Shown here in pieces: positions 1 through 7,380 of a stretch of DNA of 10,617 bases. The first letter of the stretch is position 1; each line of letters starts with the position of its first letter. Below the pieces are notes generated by a model. That model was not told the DNA's origin and did not search any database. It worked only from the letters and a program-made list of their open reading frames with translations. This DNA is from a bacterium (GTDB lineage: Bacteria > NPL-UPA2 > JAGMAN01), in contig JAGMAN010000023.1 of assembly GCA_023130215.1 (NCBI GenBank), forward strand, positions 1 to 10,617, given 5' to 3'. The position numbers and the translations under genes are program-made.

Positions 1-182
1 TTTTTAAGAAATTTGCCATTGACAAATTAACTGAGGAGGCAATATCCGCCCGGGCGCAGGGAGAAAAGCTGGATCTGCGCCGGCACCAATTAAAGACAGA
101 GATTAAGGCAGTGACTTACCATGAGCTTAAGGTGCAAAAACTTAAAGATTGCTGGGAAGGACAGGTGATATTCGACGTATGA
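1..182 (+). CDS. Archease, C-terminal part (5' end outside window)
   Basis: The frame opening at base 3 encodes 59 residues ending in VIFDV and a TGA stop at 180-182. The segment IKAVTYHELKV followed by a Trp-containing strand and the VIFDV end matches the C-terminus of archease, the small protein that helps RtcB become guanylylated and turn over many times. In archease the acidic residue next to the C-terminus takes part in metal binding; here it is the penultimate Asp. The gene overlaps the rtcB start by four bases (ATGA, 179-182), the usual arrangement for these partners. Only the last third or so of the protein is present, so the call rests on the C-terminal signature and on the neighbour. 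Confidence 0.88.
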   Translation, partial: FKKFAIDKLTEEAISARAQGEKLDLRRHQLKTEIKAVTYHELKVQKLKDCWEGQVIFDV

Positions 183-1648
183 AAGAGTCGTGGAAAGGTT
201 CCCTGGAAAAGATTGATGATTACCGCTGGCGAATACCTAAAACATATAATCCCGGTATGCGCGTTCCGGGAATTATTTATGCTGATGAGAATCTACTGAA
301 AAATATCCGAGCAGACCGTGCCCCGGAGCAGGTAGCCAATGTGGCTCATCTTCCCGGAATTGTCAAATATTCTCTGGCCATGCCCGACATCCACTGGGGA
401 TATGGGGCGCCGATCGGCGGTGTAGCGGCAACGGATGTTGAGAAGGACGGCGTTGTCGGTGCCGGTCTTGTGGGCTATGACATAAATTGTGGCGTCAGGC
501 TGGTGCGGACAAATTTAGATGAGAAAGATATCAAGGAGAGGATGCGCGATTTGGTTTCTGCGCTGTTTAGGAATATCCCTGCAGGGGTTGGTTCAAAAGG
601 GGAAATTCGCATTAGCTCTCAGGAAGAAAGAAAGCTGCTTATAAAAGGCGCTAAATGGGCGGTAGAGCAAGGCTATGGAAAACCTGAAGATTTGGAATAC
701 ACCGAAGAACGCGGCGCAATTGAAGGAGCAGACCCAGGGGCGGTATCTTCCCGCGCTTATGAACGAGGCCAGAAGCAAGCTGGCACATTAGGTTCTGGCA
801 ACCATTTTGTAGAGGTGCAGGTTATTGACCAGATATATGACGAGCAAGCGGCAGAAGTCTTCGATTTACACCTGGGTCAGGTTACAGTGATGATTCATAG
901 CGGCTCCCGCGGTTTTGGCTACCAGGTCTGTGACGATTATGCCAAAGGGATGGTCCGCACTCTTGATAAATTCGGCATTCGTGTCCCGGACAGGCAACTT
1001 GCTTGCGCCCCGGTAAATTCAGAAGAAGGCAAGGCATACCTGGGAGCAATGCGCTGTGCGGCAAATTACGCCTGGTGCAATCGGCAGGTTCTCATGGAGC
1101 TTACCCGGCGGACTTTTCAGAGATTTTTTAATCTCAGCCCAGGGGATTTAGGGATGGAGCTGATTTATGATGTGGCCCACAACATTGCCAAGATAGAAAA
1201 ACATGTAATTGATGGCTCGGACGGAGTCCGAGAGAAGACCTTATGCGTCCATCGCAAAGGAGCCACCCGTGCCTTTCCTCCCGGCCACAAGGAGCTTCCA
1301 GAAAAATATAAAGGCATTGGGCAGCCGGTAATTATTCCCGGGGACATGGGTAGAAACTCTTATCTTTTAGTGGGCACAGAAAAGGCGGCGGAGACCTTTT
1401 ATTCAACCTGTCACGGAAGTGGGCGGGTGATGTCGCGCGGAGCCGCAATTAGAAGCCTTAAGGGACGCTCTATCGCCAGAGAATTAGAGCAAAAAGGGAT
1501 TTTTGTTCGCTCTACGGGAAGGCAGGCTTTGGCTGAAGAGGCCCCGGAAGCTTATAAGGACGTTAATGATGTAGTCCATGTAGTCCATGAGGCAGGCATC
1601 TCTAAGAGGGTCTGCAGGATGAAGCCCCTGGGGGTAATTAAGGGTTAG
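179..1648 (+). CDS. rtcB: RNA-splicing ligase RtcB (3'-phosphate RNA ligase)
   Basis: RtcB joins RNA 2',3'-cyclic phosphate or 3'-phosphate ends to 5'-OH ends, using GTP and Mn2+, in tRNA splicing or RNA repair. The 489-residue protein has the full family length. The metal ligands can be placed: Asp101 and Cys104 in GYDINCGVRL, His209 in GSGNHF, His240 in MIHSGSRG and His334 in DVAHN. The guanylylated His412 lies in STCHGSGRVMSRG, and the C-terminal Lys488 in LGVIKG. The frame is open further upstream to a TTG at 149. ATG at 179 is preferred because it overlaps the archease stop and has AGGTGA ten bases upstream (163-168). With archease before it and serS after it, the gene belongs to an RNA maintenance operon. 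No key residue is missing. Confidence 0.97.
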   Translation: MKESWKGSLEKIDDYRWRIPKTYNPGMRVPGIIYADENLLKNIRADRAPEQVANVAHLPGIVKYSLAMPDIHWGYGAPIGGVAATDVEKDGVVGAGLVGYDINCGVRLVRTNLDEKDIKERMRDLVSALFRNIPAGVGSKGEIRISSQEERKLLIKGAKWAVEQGYGKPEDLEYTEERGAIEGADPGAVSSRAYERGQKQAGTLGSGNHFVEVQVIDQIYDEQAAEVFDLHLGQVTVMIHSGSRGFGYQVCDDYAKGMVRTLDKFGIRVPDRQLACAPVNSEEGKAYLGAMRCAANYAWCNRQVLMELTRRTFQRFFNLSPGDLGMELIYDVAHNIAKIEKHVIDGSDGVREKTLCVHRKGATRAFPPGHKELPEKYKGIGQPVIIPGDMGRNSYLLVGTEKAAETFYSTCHGSGRVMSRGAAIRSLKGRSIARELEQKGIFVRSTGRQALAEEAPEAYKDVNDVVHVVHEAGISKRVCRMKPLGVIKG

Positions 1649-1663
1649 ATGAGATGAAGGAAG

Positions 1664-2947
1664 ATGCTTGATTTAAAGTTTATTAGAGAAAACCCGGAAG
1701 AGGTTAAGAAGACCCTGAAGAATAGAGGGATGGAGGCAGATATAGATAAGCTCCTCAAACTCGATAGGGAAAGAAGAAATTTGTTGCAGAAAGCGGAGGA
1801 CCTTAAACACAAAAAGAATATCGCCTCTGCCCAGATAGGGAAATTGGTAGGCCAGGGAGAAGACCCTAAGGATAAGATAGCCGAGATGAAGTTAGTAGCC
1901 CAGAAAATAAAAGAAATTGATAAAGAAGTGGGGGAAATTGATGAGAAACTCGCTAAAATTGCCCTACTAGTCCCAAATATACCCCACAATTCTGTTCCTG
2001 TGGGTAGTGGCCCTGAGGATAATGTTGAGGTTCGGAGATGGGGAGAGCCAAGCAAGTTTGACTTTGAACCTCTCCCCCATGAAGAGCTGGCCGATGCTTT
2101 GGGAATGATTGATTTTAGAGCTGCCTCGAAAATTTCCGGGCGGGGCTTTGCCCTCTATCGCGGCCTGGGAGCAAGATTAGAGAGAGCTCTTATCAACTTT
2201 ATGCTGGACCTCCATACATCTAAACATGGTTATACGGAAGTCTTTCCCCCTTTTATGGTAAAGAGGGAATGCATGATTGGCGCCGGGCAACTCCCCAAGT
2301 TAGAGGACGATATGTACCGGTGTGAAGCTGATGACCTCTTTCTAATTCCCACTGCCGAAGTTCCCATTACCAATATTCATCGGGAGGAGATATTGAGGGC
2401 AAAGAATCTTCCCGTCTATTACTGTAGTTACACCGCTTGTTTCCGTCGGGAAGCTGGCTCATATGGGAAGGAGACAAAGGGTCTGGTGCGCGTCCATCAA
2501 TTCAATAAGATTGAACTGGTGAAATTTGTCAAGCCCGAGACCTCCTATGAGGAACTGGAAAGTCTCCTCAGAGATGCCGAAGAGGTATTGCAGCTATTAG
2601 GACTCCATTACCGGGTCCTCAACCTGTGCACGGCTGATATAAGCTTCGCCGCCAGCAAGTGCTATGATTTAGAGGTCTGGGTTCCAGCAGAAGGGCGATA
2701 TTTAGAGATATCCTCCTGCAGCAACTTCGTAGATTTCCAGGCTCGGCGGGCAGGGATCCGCTACCGGCCAGAAAAGGGCGGACAGGCAGAATATGTCCAT
2801 ACACTCAACGGTTCAGCAATGGCTGTGGGTCGGACAGTAGTTGCCCTCTTAGAAACTTATCAGCAGAAAGATGGAAGTATCGCCATCCCTGAAGTCCTAA
2901 GGCCTTATATGGGAGGACTGCAGAGGATCGAAGCCCAGAGGGGATGA
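1664..2947 (+). CDS. serS: Seryl-tRNA synthetase (class II)
   Basis: This cytoplasmic enzyme charges tRNA-Ser, and usually tRNA-Sec, with serine through seryl-adenylate. The 427-residue length is normal for the bacterial type. It begins with the typical [11 protein letters not shown] charged two-helix coiled coil at about residues 28-100 is the arm that grips the long variable arm of tRNA-Ser. The catalytic domain shows the TAE motif (230-232, serine binding), motif 2 at [11 protein letters not shown] (258-268) and motif 3 at [16 protein letters not shown] (382-397, with Arg390). The start codon follows GAAGG with a very short spacing of 3 bases. An in-frame ATG at 1649 meets a stop two codons later, so 1664 is the only sensible start. 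It lies 15 bases after rtcB and is probably co-transcribed with it. Confidence 0.97.
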   Translation: MLDLKFIRENPEEVKKTLKNRGMEADIDKLLKLDRERRNLLQKAEDLKHKKNIASAQIGKLVGQGEDPKDKIAEMKLVAQKIKEIDKEVGEIDEKLAKIALLVPNIPHNSVPVGSGPEDNVEVRRWGEPSKFDFEPLPHEELADALGMIDFRAASKISGRGFALYRGLGARLERALINFMLDLHTSKHGYTEVFPPFMVKRECMIGAGQLPKLEDDMYRCEADDLFLIPTAEVPITNIHREEILRAKNLPVYYCSYTACFRREAGSYGKETKGLVRVHQFNKIELVKFVKPETSYEELESLLRDAEEVLQLLGLHYRVLNLCTADISFAASKCYDLEVWVPAEGRYLEISSCSNFVDFQARRAGIRYRPEKGGQAEYVHTLNGSAMAVGRTVVALLETYQQKDGSIAIPEVLRPYMGGLQRIEAQRG

Positions 2948-2990
2948 AGGAACAATTGCCTGTCTGCCGAGAGGGACGGCTGAGGGCTGT

Positions 2991-4253
2991 CTAAAGCTGG
3001 AAGACTTTTTCAATCTCCTTTTCTTCTTTAAGGGGGCCGATGAGAGCTAAGTTCAGATTCTCATTAGTGAAGAATCTTTTTGCTATTCTCTGTAAATCCT
3101 GGGCAGTTACCTTCTTAAGTTTTTTCAGCACTTCTTCTGCCCTGGGAACCCTACCCAGGCAAAGCTTGTTCTCACCCAGCCAGTGCATGTAGTTGGTGGT
3201 ATCTTCCAGGCCAAGGAGGAGCTGCCCGGTTGAGAACTCCTTAGCCTGCCGCAGTTCTTTCTTGGAGACCTCTTTCTCTTTGAATTTCTTTAGTTCTTTA
3301 AGGATAACCTTAATAGTTTCAGTTACTTTGCGATTATCCACTCCGGCAGAGACGACCAGAGCTCCCGTATCCTGGAATCTGGCTATGCTGGACCTGATTT
3401 CGTAAGCAAGACCCCTCTTCTCCCGGACTTCGTTGAAGAGCCGTGAGCTCATATTTCCACCCAGGATTACATTAAGTATTCCTAAAGCATATTTATCTGG
3501 ATGGTCCCGGGGAAGGGCCTTTCCTCCCAAGCAGAGATGGGTCTGCTCGGTATCCTTACCCTTTAGCTTCATCCTGGGTTTAGCTTGTTTCTCTCGGACC
3601 TTAGAAAAGCGATTTCGCTGCCCCCGGGGAAGACCTCCAAAGGCCTTCTCTGCCTCCTCTGCCACCCTCTGGTGCTCCAGCTTCCCGGCTACCGCTACCA
3701 CTAAGTTGCCGGGATTATATAGAAGGTTTTTGTGGTTAAGAATCTCATCCCTGCCCATAGTGGCAATTACTTCTTGCCTTCCCGCAATCATAAATCCCAG
3801 GGGCTGATCCGGCCAGAGGAGCTCATCGAAGAGAGAATGGACGTAAGAAGAGGGAAGGTCTTCATACATCTTGATTTCTTCCCGAACCACCATTCTCTCT
3901 TTCTCTACATCTTCTTCCTTAAGGAGAGGATTTAGTACCATGTCGGAAAGGACATCCAGGGCCAGAGGGAGATGTTTACTAAGTACTTTGGCTAAATAGC
4001 AGGTAATCTCTTCGGAGGTAAACCCGTTGAGGCCTCCTCCCACCCCCTCGATAGATTCCTTGATTTGGCGACAGCTTCTCTTCTTCGTTCCTTTAAAGAG
4101 GAGATGCTCGAGGAAGTGGGAGATGCCATTATTGTCTTTCCTCTCAAATCTTCCCCCCGCTTTAATCCAGAGCCCCACTGAACTGGAGGAGGCCGACGGC
4201 ATTCCCTGCGTGACCACCATTAAGCCATTTTCAAAAACTGTCTCCTGGTACAT
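2991..4253 (-). CDS. M16 family zinc peptidase (processing-peptidase type)
   Basis: This is a zinc metalloprotease of the pitrilysin/mitochondrial processing peptidase family, about 420 residues, the single-unit bacterial size. The inverted zinc motif HFLEH gives His46, Glu49 and His50. The distal zinc-ligand Glu lies in VVREEIKMYED (Glu125 or Glu126). The C-terminal half keeps the family's Arg/Tyr pair in KRGLAY (Arg280, Tyr284). No signal peptide or membrane segment is seen, so a cytoplasmic location is likely. The frame is open to an ATG at 4316 inside alr, but 4253 is chosen: it has a strong GAGGAGG eight bases upstream, and MYQETVFENGL matches the usual family start. Its substrate is unknown. 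Homologues such as Bacillus YmxG are also poorly defined. It ends 43 bases from serS, which converges on it. Confidence 0.93.
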   Translation of the reverse strand: MYQETVFENGLMVVTQGMPSASSSSVGLWIKAGGRFERKDNNGISHFLEHLLFKGTKKRSCRQIKESIEGVGGGLNGFTSEEITCYLAKVLSKHLPLALDVLSDMVLNPLLKEEDVEKERMVVREEIKMYEDLPSSYVHSLFDELLWPDQPLGFMIAGRQEVIATMGRDEILNHKNLLYNPGNLVVAVAGKLEHQRVAEEAEKAFGGLPRGQRNRFSKVREKQAKPRMKLKGKDTEQTHLCLGGKALPRDHPDKYALGILNVILGGNMSSRLFNEVREKRGLAYEIRSSIARFQDTGALVVSAGVDNRKVTETIKVILKELKKFKEKEVSKKELRQAKEFSTGQLLLGLEDTTNYMHWLGENKLCLGRVPRAEEVLKKLKKVTAQDLQRIAKRFFTNENLNLALIGPLKEEKEIEKVFQL

Positions 4254-4261
4254 AAGAACTT

Positions 4262-4268
4262 CCTCCTC
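4262..4268 (-). promoter_or_regulatory. Shine-Dalgarno of the M16 gene overlapping the alr stop
   Basis: Read on the minus strand, GAGGAGG lies eight bases before the ATG at 4253. The alr stop codon TGA (4267-4269) overlaps its first two bases. Ribosomes ending alr therefore terminate on the ribosome binding site of the M16 gene, which suggests translational coupling. This site decides the M16 start against the upstream in-frame ATG at 4316. Confidence 0.85.
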
Positions 4269-5433
4269 ATTGTGAAATCCTATAGATCCTTTTCCCCAGG
4301 CGGGAGACGACTTCATGAGGGATAGTCCCGATTCTTTTAGCTATCTCTTCCACTGAGATTCTGCCTTCACCCTGCCCCGTTAGATGTTTACTATCTGATG
4401 GGGCCTGCCTGCCAATTAAGACTACTTCCTGGCCAACCTTCGCATGAGGGATATGTCCCACATCGACCATAGTCTGGTCCATACAGATTCTTCCTACAAC
4501 GGGAGCCCTCTTTCCTTCAATTAACACCTCTGCCTTGTTGGAGAGTCTGCGACTGTAGCCATCGGCGTAGCCGATGGGAAGAGTGGCAATGGTGGTCTCC
4601 CTTTTCGTGGTATAGGTCCTTCCGTAACTTATTGTTCTCCCCCGCGGAACTTTCTTCAAAAAAACGATTCTTGTTTTAAGTGTTAGGACTGGTTTTAGCT
4701 CTAAGCTTCTACTCACTTCATCCGAAGGATAAATCCCATAGAGGATGAGACCGGGGCGAACTAAATTGAAGTAACTCTCTGCTAAATCCAGGATAGCGGC
4801 GCTGTTGGCCATATGCCTTAAGGAAATATTTATTCCCTGCCTTTCCAGTTGAGCAATCGTCTCCTTGAAATGTTGAATTTGCGCAAGACTAAATGTCTTA
4901 TCTTTCTCTTCGGCAGAAGGGAAATGGGTGTAAAGCCCTTCTATGTCCAGATATTTTAGTCGGGCTACCTTCCTGATGAACTTTACTGCCTCTTTAAAGT
5001 AGACCCCGATTCTGCCCATCCCGGTATCCACCTTTATATGCACCTTGGCTCTTGTTTTTTTCTTTTCTGCTTTTTTCGCAAGAGCATCTGCAAACTCCTC
5101 AGTGCAAACAGTGGCGGTAAGATTATGTCTGATGATATCATCCGCTTCCTCAGGAAGACCCGAGCCAAAGATCAAGATGCCTGCCCTTATCCCCGCCTCT
5201 CTTAGTTCTATAGCCTCTCTTAAGTTGGCTACCCCTAAATAATTAGCTCCTTCTTTGAGCACAGCCTCAGAGACAGCTACCGCTCCGTGTCCATAACCAT
5301 CCGCCTTGACCGCACACAGTATCTTAACGCCTCTTCCCACGCGGCGGCGGATTTCCTTCAGGTTATGAGCTACAGCTCCTAAATCAACCTCTGCCCAGAT
5401 TAATCTTGGTATCTCTTTCAATTTCTTCTCCAT
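4267..5433 (-). CDS. alr: Alanine racemase (PLP-dependent)
   Basis: It interconverts L- and D-alanine in the cytoplasm and so supplies D-Ala for peptidoglycan, indicating a walled bacterium. The 388-residue length is typical. The N-terminal TIM barrel has the PLP lysine Lys43 in CAVKADGYGHG. Lys134 (equivalent to the carbamylated lysine) and Arg141 lie in HIKVDTGMGRIGV. Arg227 and Tyr232 lie in VRPGLILYG. The C-terminal beta domain carries the second catalytic base Tyr270 in ISYGRTY and the GRICMDQTMVDV signature (314-325). The ATG at 5433 is the only start after an upstream in-frame stop. No strong Shine-Dalgarno is visible, only AAAGG about ten bases upstream. A 122-base spacer separates it from the toxin gene, and M16 starts 13 bases after its stop. 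Confidence 0.97.
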   Translation of the reverse strand: MEKKLKEIPRLIWAEVDLGAVAHNLKEIRRRVGRGVKILCAVKADGYGHGAVAVSEAVLKEGANYLGVANLREAIELREAGIRAGILIFGSGLPEEADDIIRHNLTATVCTEEFADALAKKAEKKKTRAKVHIKVDTGMGRIGVYFKEAVKFIRKVARLKYLDIEGLYTHFPSAEEKDKTFSLAQIQHFKETIAQLERQGINISLRHMANSAAILDLAESYFNLVRPGLILYGIYPSDEVSRSLELKPVLTLKTRIVFLKKVPRGRTISYGRTYTTKRETTIATLPIGYADGYSRRLSNKAEVLIEGKRAPVVGRICMDQTMVDVGHIPHAKVGQEVVLIGRQAPSDSKHLTGQGEGRISVEEIAKRIGTIPHEVVSRLGKRIYRISQ

Positions 5434-5555
5434 GAGATTTCGGCCTTTGTGGCTTCGCGGACTTTTTCATCAACTGCTGTATTCTCCTCACCGTAAGGCT
5501 AAGAAGTCTCCCTCGTTTGATCCTGGCCATTTTAAGGTATGCCTCTGCGTTGATT
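5434..5555. other. 122-base spacer between toxin gene and alr
   Basis: This is the longest non-coding gap in the minus-strand run; the other gaps are 48 bases or less. No convincing promoter hexamers, U-tract terminator or tRNA-like fold was seen. A 64-residue, very basic frame (5384-5578, minus) crosses it but overlaps both neighbours and is not accepted as a gene. The gap may hold a promoter for alr and M16 that cannot be recognised by eye. Confidence 0.4.
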
Positions 5556-5813
5556 TTATGGATTTTTAAGAACATCATGGGTGCCGACTCTCCTTAGAGC
5601 AACAGCATCTTTAACCCATGAGAAAGTAAAACGACAGGCCCGGGAAACTCTTGCCTCCCAGCAGCCAGGATGCCCTTCTATTTTTCTAACCCCCAGAGAA
5701 GGATGCCCTGTATCTCGTATTAAGATCTTTAGTTGCTTATCTAACTTCTCCCAGATATGAGAAGGGAGTTTTTTGTAATCTCTTTTAAAACATTCTAACC
5801 GGATTATTCTCAT
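5556..5813 (-). CDS. RelE/YafQ-type toxin of a type II toxin-antitoxin pair
   Basis: The 85-residue protein has RelE-superfamily length and layout: a first beta strand (MRIIRL), two helices with basic residues around 10-35, then beta strands with WEARVSRACRFTF (52-64) and the C-terminal LRRVGTHDVL (73-82). Proteins of this family usually cut mRNA on the ribosome. Arg55, Arg58, Arg61, Arg74/75 and His79 are the likely functional basic residues; assigning catalysis to any one of them is inference. The start overlaps the antitoxin stop (ATGA, 5810-5813), the normal antitoxin-first coupled order. A weak AAGGA lies about 12 bases upstream. The frame is intact, with no sign of inactivation. A ParE-like gyrase-targeting role is less likely given the RVGTHD end. 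Confidence 0.85.
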   Translation of the reverse strand: MRIIRLECFKRDYKKLPSHIWEKLDKQLKILIRDTGHPSLGVRKIEGHPGCWEARVSRACRFTFSWVKDAVALRRVGTHDVLKNP

Positions 5814-6040
5814 TTGGAGTGGAGATCCTTAATAAGCCCATCTGCGCTATCAAACTTCTTGTATCGCCCTTTCTTAAGGTCATCTTCTGCCTCTTGCTCT
5901 TTTTTTTGCCATTCTTTTGTCCAGAAATATGCCTGGTCTTTCTTGATGACACGGACAGGACTCATCACAATTTCTCCATTCCTTTCTTCAAAACTGACAA
6001 AATCTCCCTCTCTTAGGCTTGATTTCCTTCTGATTTCCAT
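5810..6040 (-). CDS. AbrB/MazE-type antitoxin, N-terminus uncertain
   Basis: From the ATG at 6040 the protein has 76 residues: MEIRRKSSLREGDFVSF with the ngEIVMSP strand, which is the second part of the AbrB/SpoVT swapped-hairpin DNA-binding fold. It is followed by a charged helical tail (about 38-76) of the kind that wraps a toxin. The conserved preceding strand is encoded directly upstream in the same frame: codons 6041-6061 read HYQVVIP, preceded by K-I-T-R, then a TAA at 6077-6079. No ATG, GTG or TTG lies between that stop and 6040, so the full domain could be made only from a rare start such as ATA at 6068-6070. Either an unusual start codon is used or the antitoxin has lost its first strand. 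It is coupled to the toxin by a 4-base overlap. Confidence 0.8.
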   Translation of the reverse strand: MEIRRKSSLREGDFVSFEERNGEIVMSPVRVIKKDQAYFWTKEWQKKEQEAEDDLKKGRYKKFDSADGLIKDLHSK

Positions 6041-6088
6041 AGGAATAACAACTTGATAGTGTCTGGTTATCTTAAATTAGTAATTTTG

Positions 6089-7375
6089 TCAATGCTTTTC
6101 CCATCTCAGGAGTTCGGTGACGCTGGATAAGGTGCCTCCTTCCTGAATTTCTTTTCTAATGCGATTCTCTCTTTCCAGGACATCCATGGCCCGGTTGGTG
6201 AACTCAACCACTTTCTCCCTGGGAATGGCTACCACCCCATCATCATCTCCCACTATCCAGTCTCCCGGGCTAATTCTCACTCCTCCTACCCTGACCGGGA
6301 CTCCAATCTCACCAAATCCCTTTGGCTCCCCAGCCGTGGGCATGATAAGTTTGGCGAAAGCAGGAAAGCCCAGCTCTCTAACCTCAATGGTATCCCTTAT
6401 CGCTCCATCTATGACTACTCCGGCTAAGCGCTTCTGAAGACTGCTATGAGCAGCCAACTCTCCCCAGACGGCTGGACCTACTCCACCGGCATCAATGACA
6501 ATTACCTCCCCTTCCTTAGCCGCATCAATAGCCTCCACCGGTTTGGCCCAATCTCCAGGATAGGTTCTCACGGTAATGGCTGGGCCGACCATCTTCAGTC
6601 CACTGGTAATCGGCCTTATATCTCGCAAATCGCCGCTTCTATGCATGGCATCTGAGATATTCGGGGTGGAGACCTTCTCTAACACTTTTCGGATATCAGG
6701 GAGCGAGACCCTCTTGTACAGGTCGCTCTTGATCTTAGTCTTAGTCCTGATAGCTTTCTTCATCTCCTGGGCCGCCTTTTTAGCATCCCGGGATTTACTT
6801 ATTGCTCCTCCCACGATAATAATACTTGCTCCCGCTTTAACCGCCTCTGCCGTTGTCTCCGAATTTATTCCTCCGGCTACGGCTACCGGAACATTGATTG
6901 CTTTGATTACCTTTTTCAGTTTATCGAATGGCTGAACGCCGAGCATCTGCTCATCAATAGCAATATGGACGCTGACATAATTTGCTCCCATTGCCTCTAC
7001 TTCCTTTGCTCTTTCTACCACCCTATCAACAGCAATGGTGTCAACGATAATTTCTGCTCCATAATTTTTCCCGGCTTCAATGCATTCTCTTATAGTGGCA
7101 TCGGAGGCTGCTCCCAGGACATCTACGATATTAGCTCCTGCCTTAGCAGCGGCTTCCACTTCCACCCTTCCGGCATCCATTATCTTCATATCGGCTACAA
7201 TGGTTTGCCTGGGAAACTCTTTCCTCAAGGCTCGGACAGCATCCAATCCTTCACTCTTAATCAGGGGGGTGCCAGCCTCCAGCCAGTCCATCCCTCCCGC
7301 CACCGCTTCCCGGGCTACCTTTAAAGCCCGCTTCAAGTCCACAAAATCCAGAGCTAACTGTAATACGGGTTTCAT
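6089..7375 (-). CDS. hps: Fused 3-hexulose-6-phosphate synthase / RraA-like protein
   Basis: The protein has 428 residues in two domains. Residues 1-210 are a KGPDC/HPS-family barrel: Asp10, Glu33, Asp62-x-Lys64-x-x-Asp67 in VADMKIMDAG, and His137. Positions said to separate HPS from 3-keto-L-gulonate-6-P decarboxylase are HPS-like (Asp112, Ile140, Ala167, Gly190 instead of Glu, Arg, Thr, Arg). HPS condenses formaldehyde with ribulose 5-phosphate or, in reverse, makes ribulose 5-phosphate. Residues about 225-428 are an RraA/HMG-aldolase-like domain with GELAAHSS and IDGAIRD. Glu306-x20-Arg327-Asp328 matches the aldolase D-x20-R-D motif with Glu for the first Asp. Such fusions are known, notably in archaea (bifunctional HPS/ribonuclease regulator). 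The second activity is unproven. The gene starts 5 bases after yjbQ with GGGAG ten bases upstream. No separate isomerase gene is present. Confidence 0.93.
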   Translation of the reverse strand: MKPVLQLALDFVDLKRALKVAREAVAGGMDWLEAGTPLIKSEGLDAVRALRKEFPRQTIVADMKIMDAGRVEVEAAAKAGANIVDVLGAASDATIRECIEAGKNYGAEIIVDTIAVDRVVERAKEVEAMGANYVSVHIAIDEQMLGVQPFDKLKKVIKAINVPVAVAGGINSETTAEAVKAGASIIIVGGAISKSRDAKKAAQEMKKAIRTKTKIKSDLYKRVSLPDIRKVLEKVSTPNISDAMHRSGDLRDIRPITSGLKMVGPAITVRTYPGDWAKPVEAIDAAKEGEVIVIDAGGVGPAVWGELAAHSSLQKRLAGVVIDGAIRDTIEVRELGFPAFAKLIMPTAGEPKGFGEIGVPVRVGGVRISPGDWIVGDDDGVVAIPREKVVEFTNRAMDVLERENRIRKEIQEGGTLSSVTELLRWEKH

Positions 7376-7380
7376 CTAAT

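Noticed and set aside
149-178. TTG start for rtcB ten residues earlier.
   Set aside because: The extra residues do not resemble RtcB, and the ATG at 179 overlaps the archease stop and has its own AGGTGA.
2959-2983. Possible bidirectional terminator between the converging serS and M16 genes.
   Set aside because: Only a four-pair GCCG/CGGC stem with a seven-base loop could be drawn, with no T tract on either side.
3433-3807. A 124-residue plus-strand frame opposite the M16 gene, and other long opposite-strand frames such as 6576-6935.
   Set aside because: They lie wholly inside well-supported genes on the other strand and show no domain of their own.
4254-4316. Upstream M16 start at 4316, adding 21 residues.
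   Set aside because: It lies inside alr and lacks a fitting ribosome site, while 4253 has a strong GAGGAGG and matches the family start.
5384-5578. A 64-residue, strongly basic minus-strand frame covering the spacer between the toxin and alr, with AAGGAG about 11 bases upstream of its start.
   Set aside because: It overlaps the end of the toxin gene and the first 50 bases of alr, has no recognisable domain, and its apparent Shine-Dalgarno lies inside toxin coding sequence. It is more likely a chance open frame.
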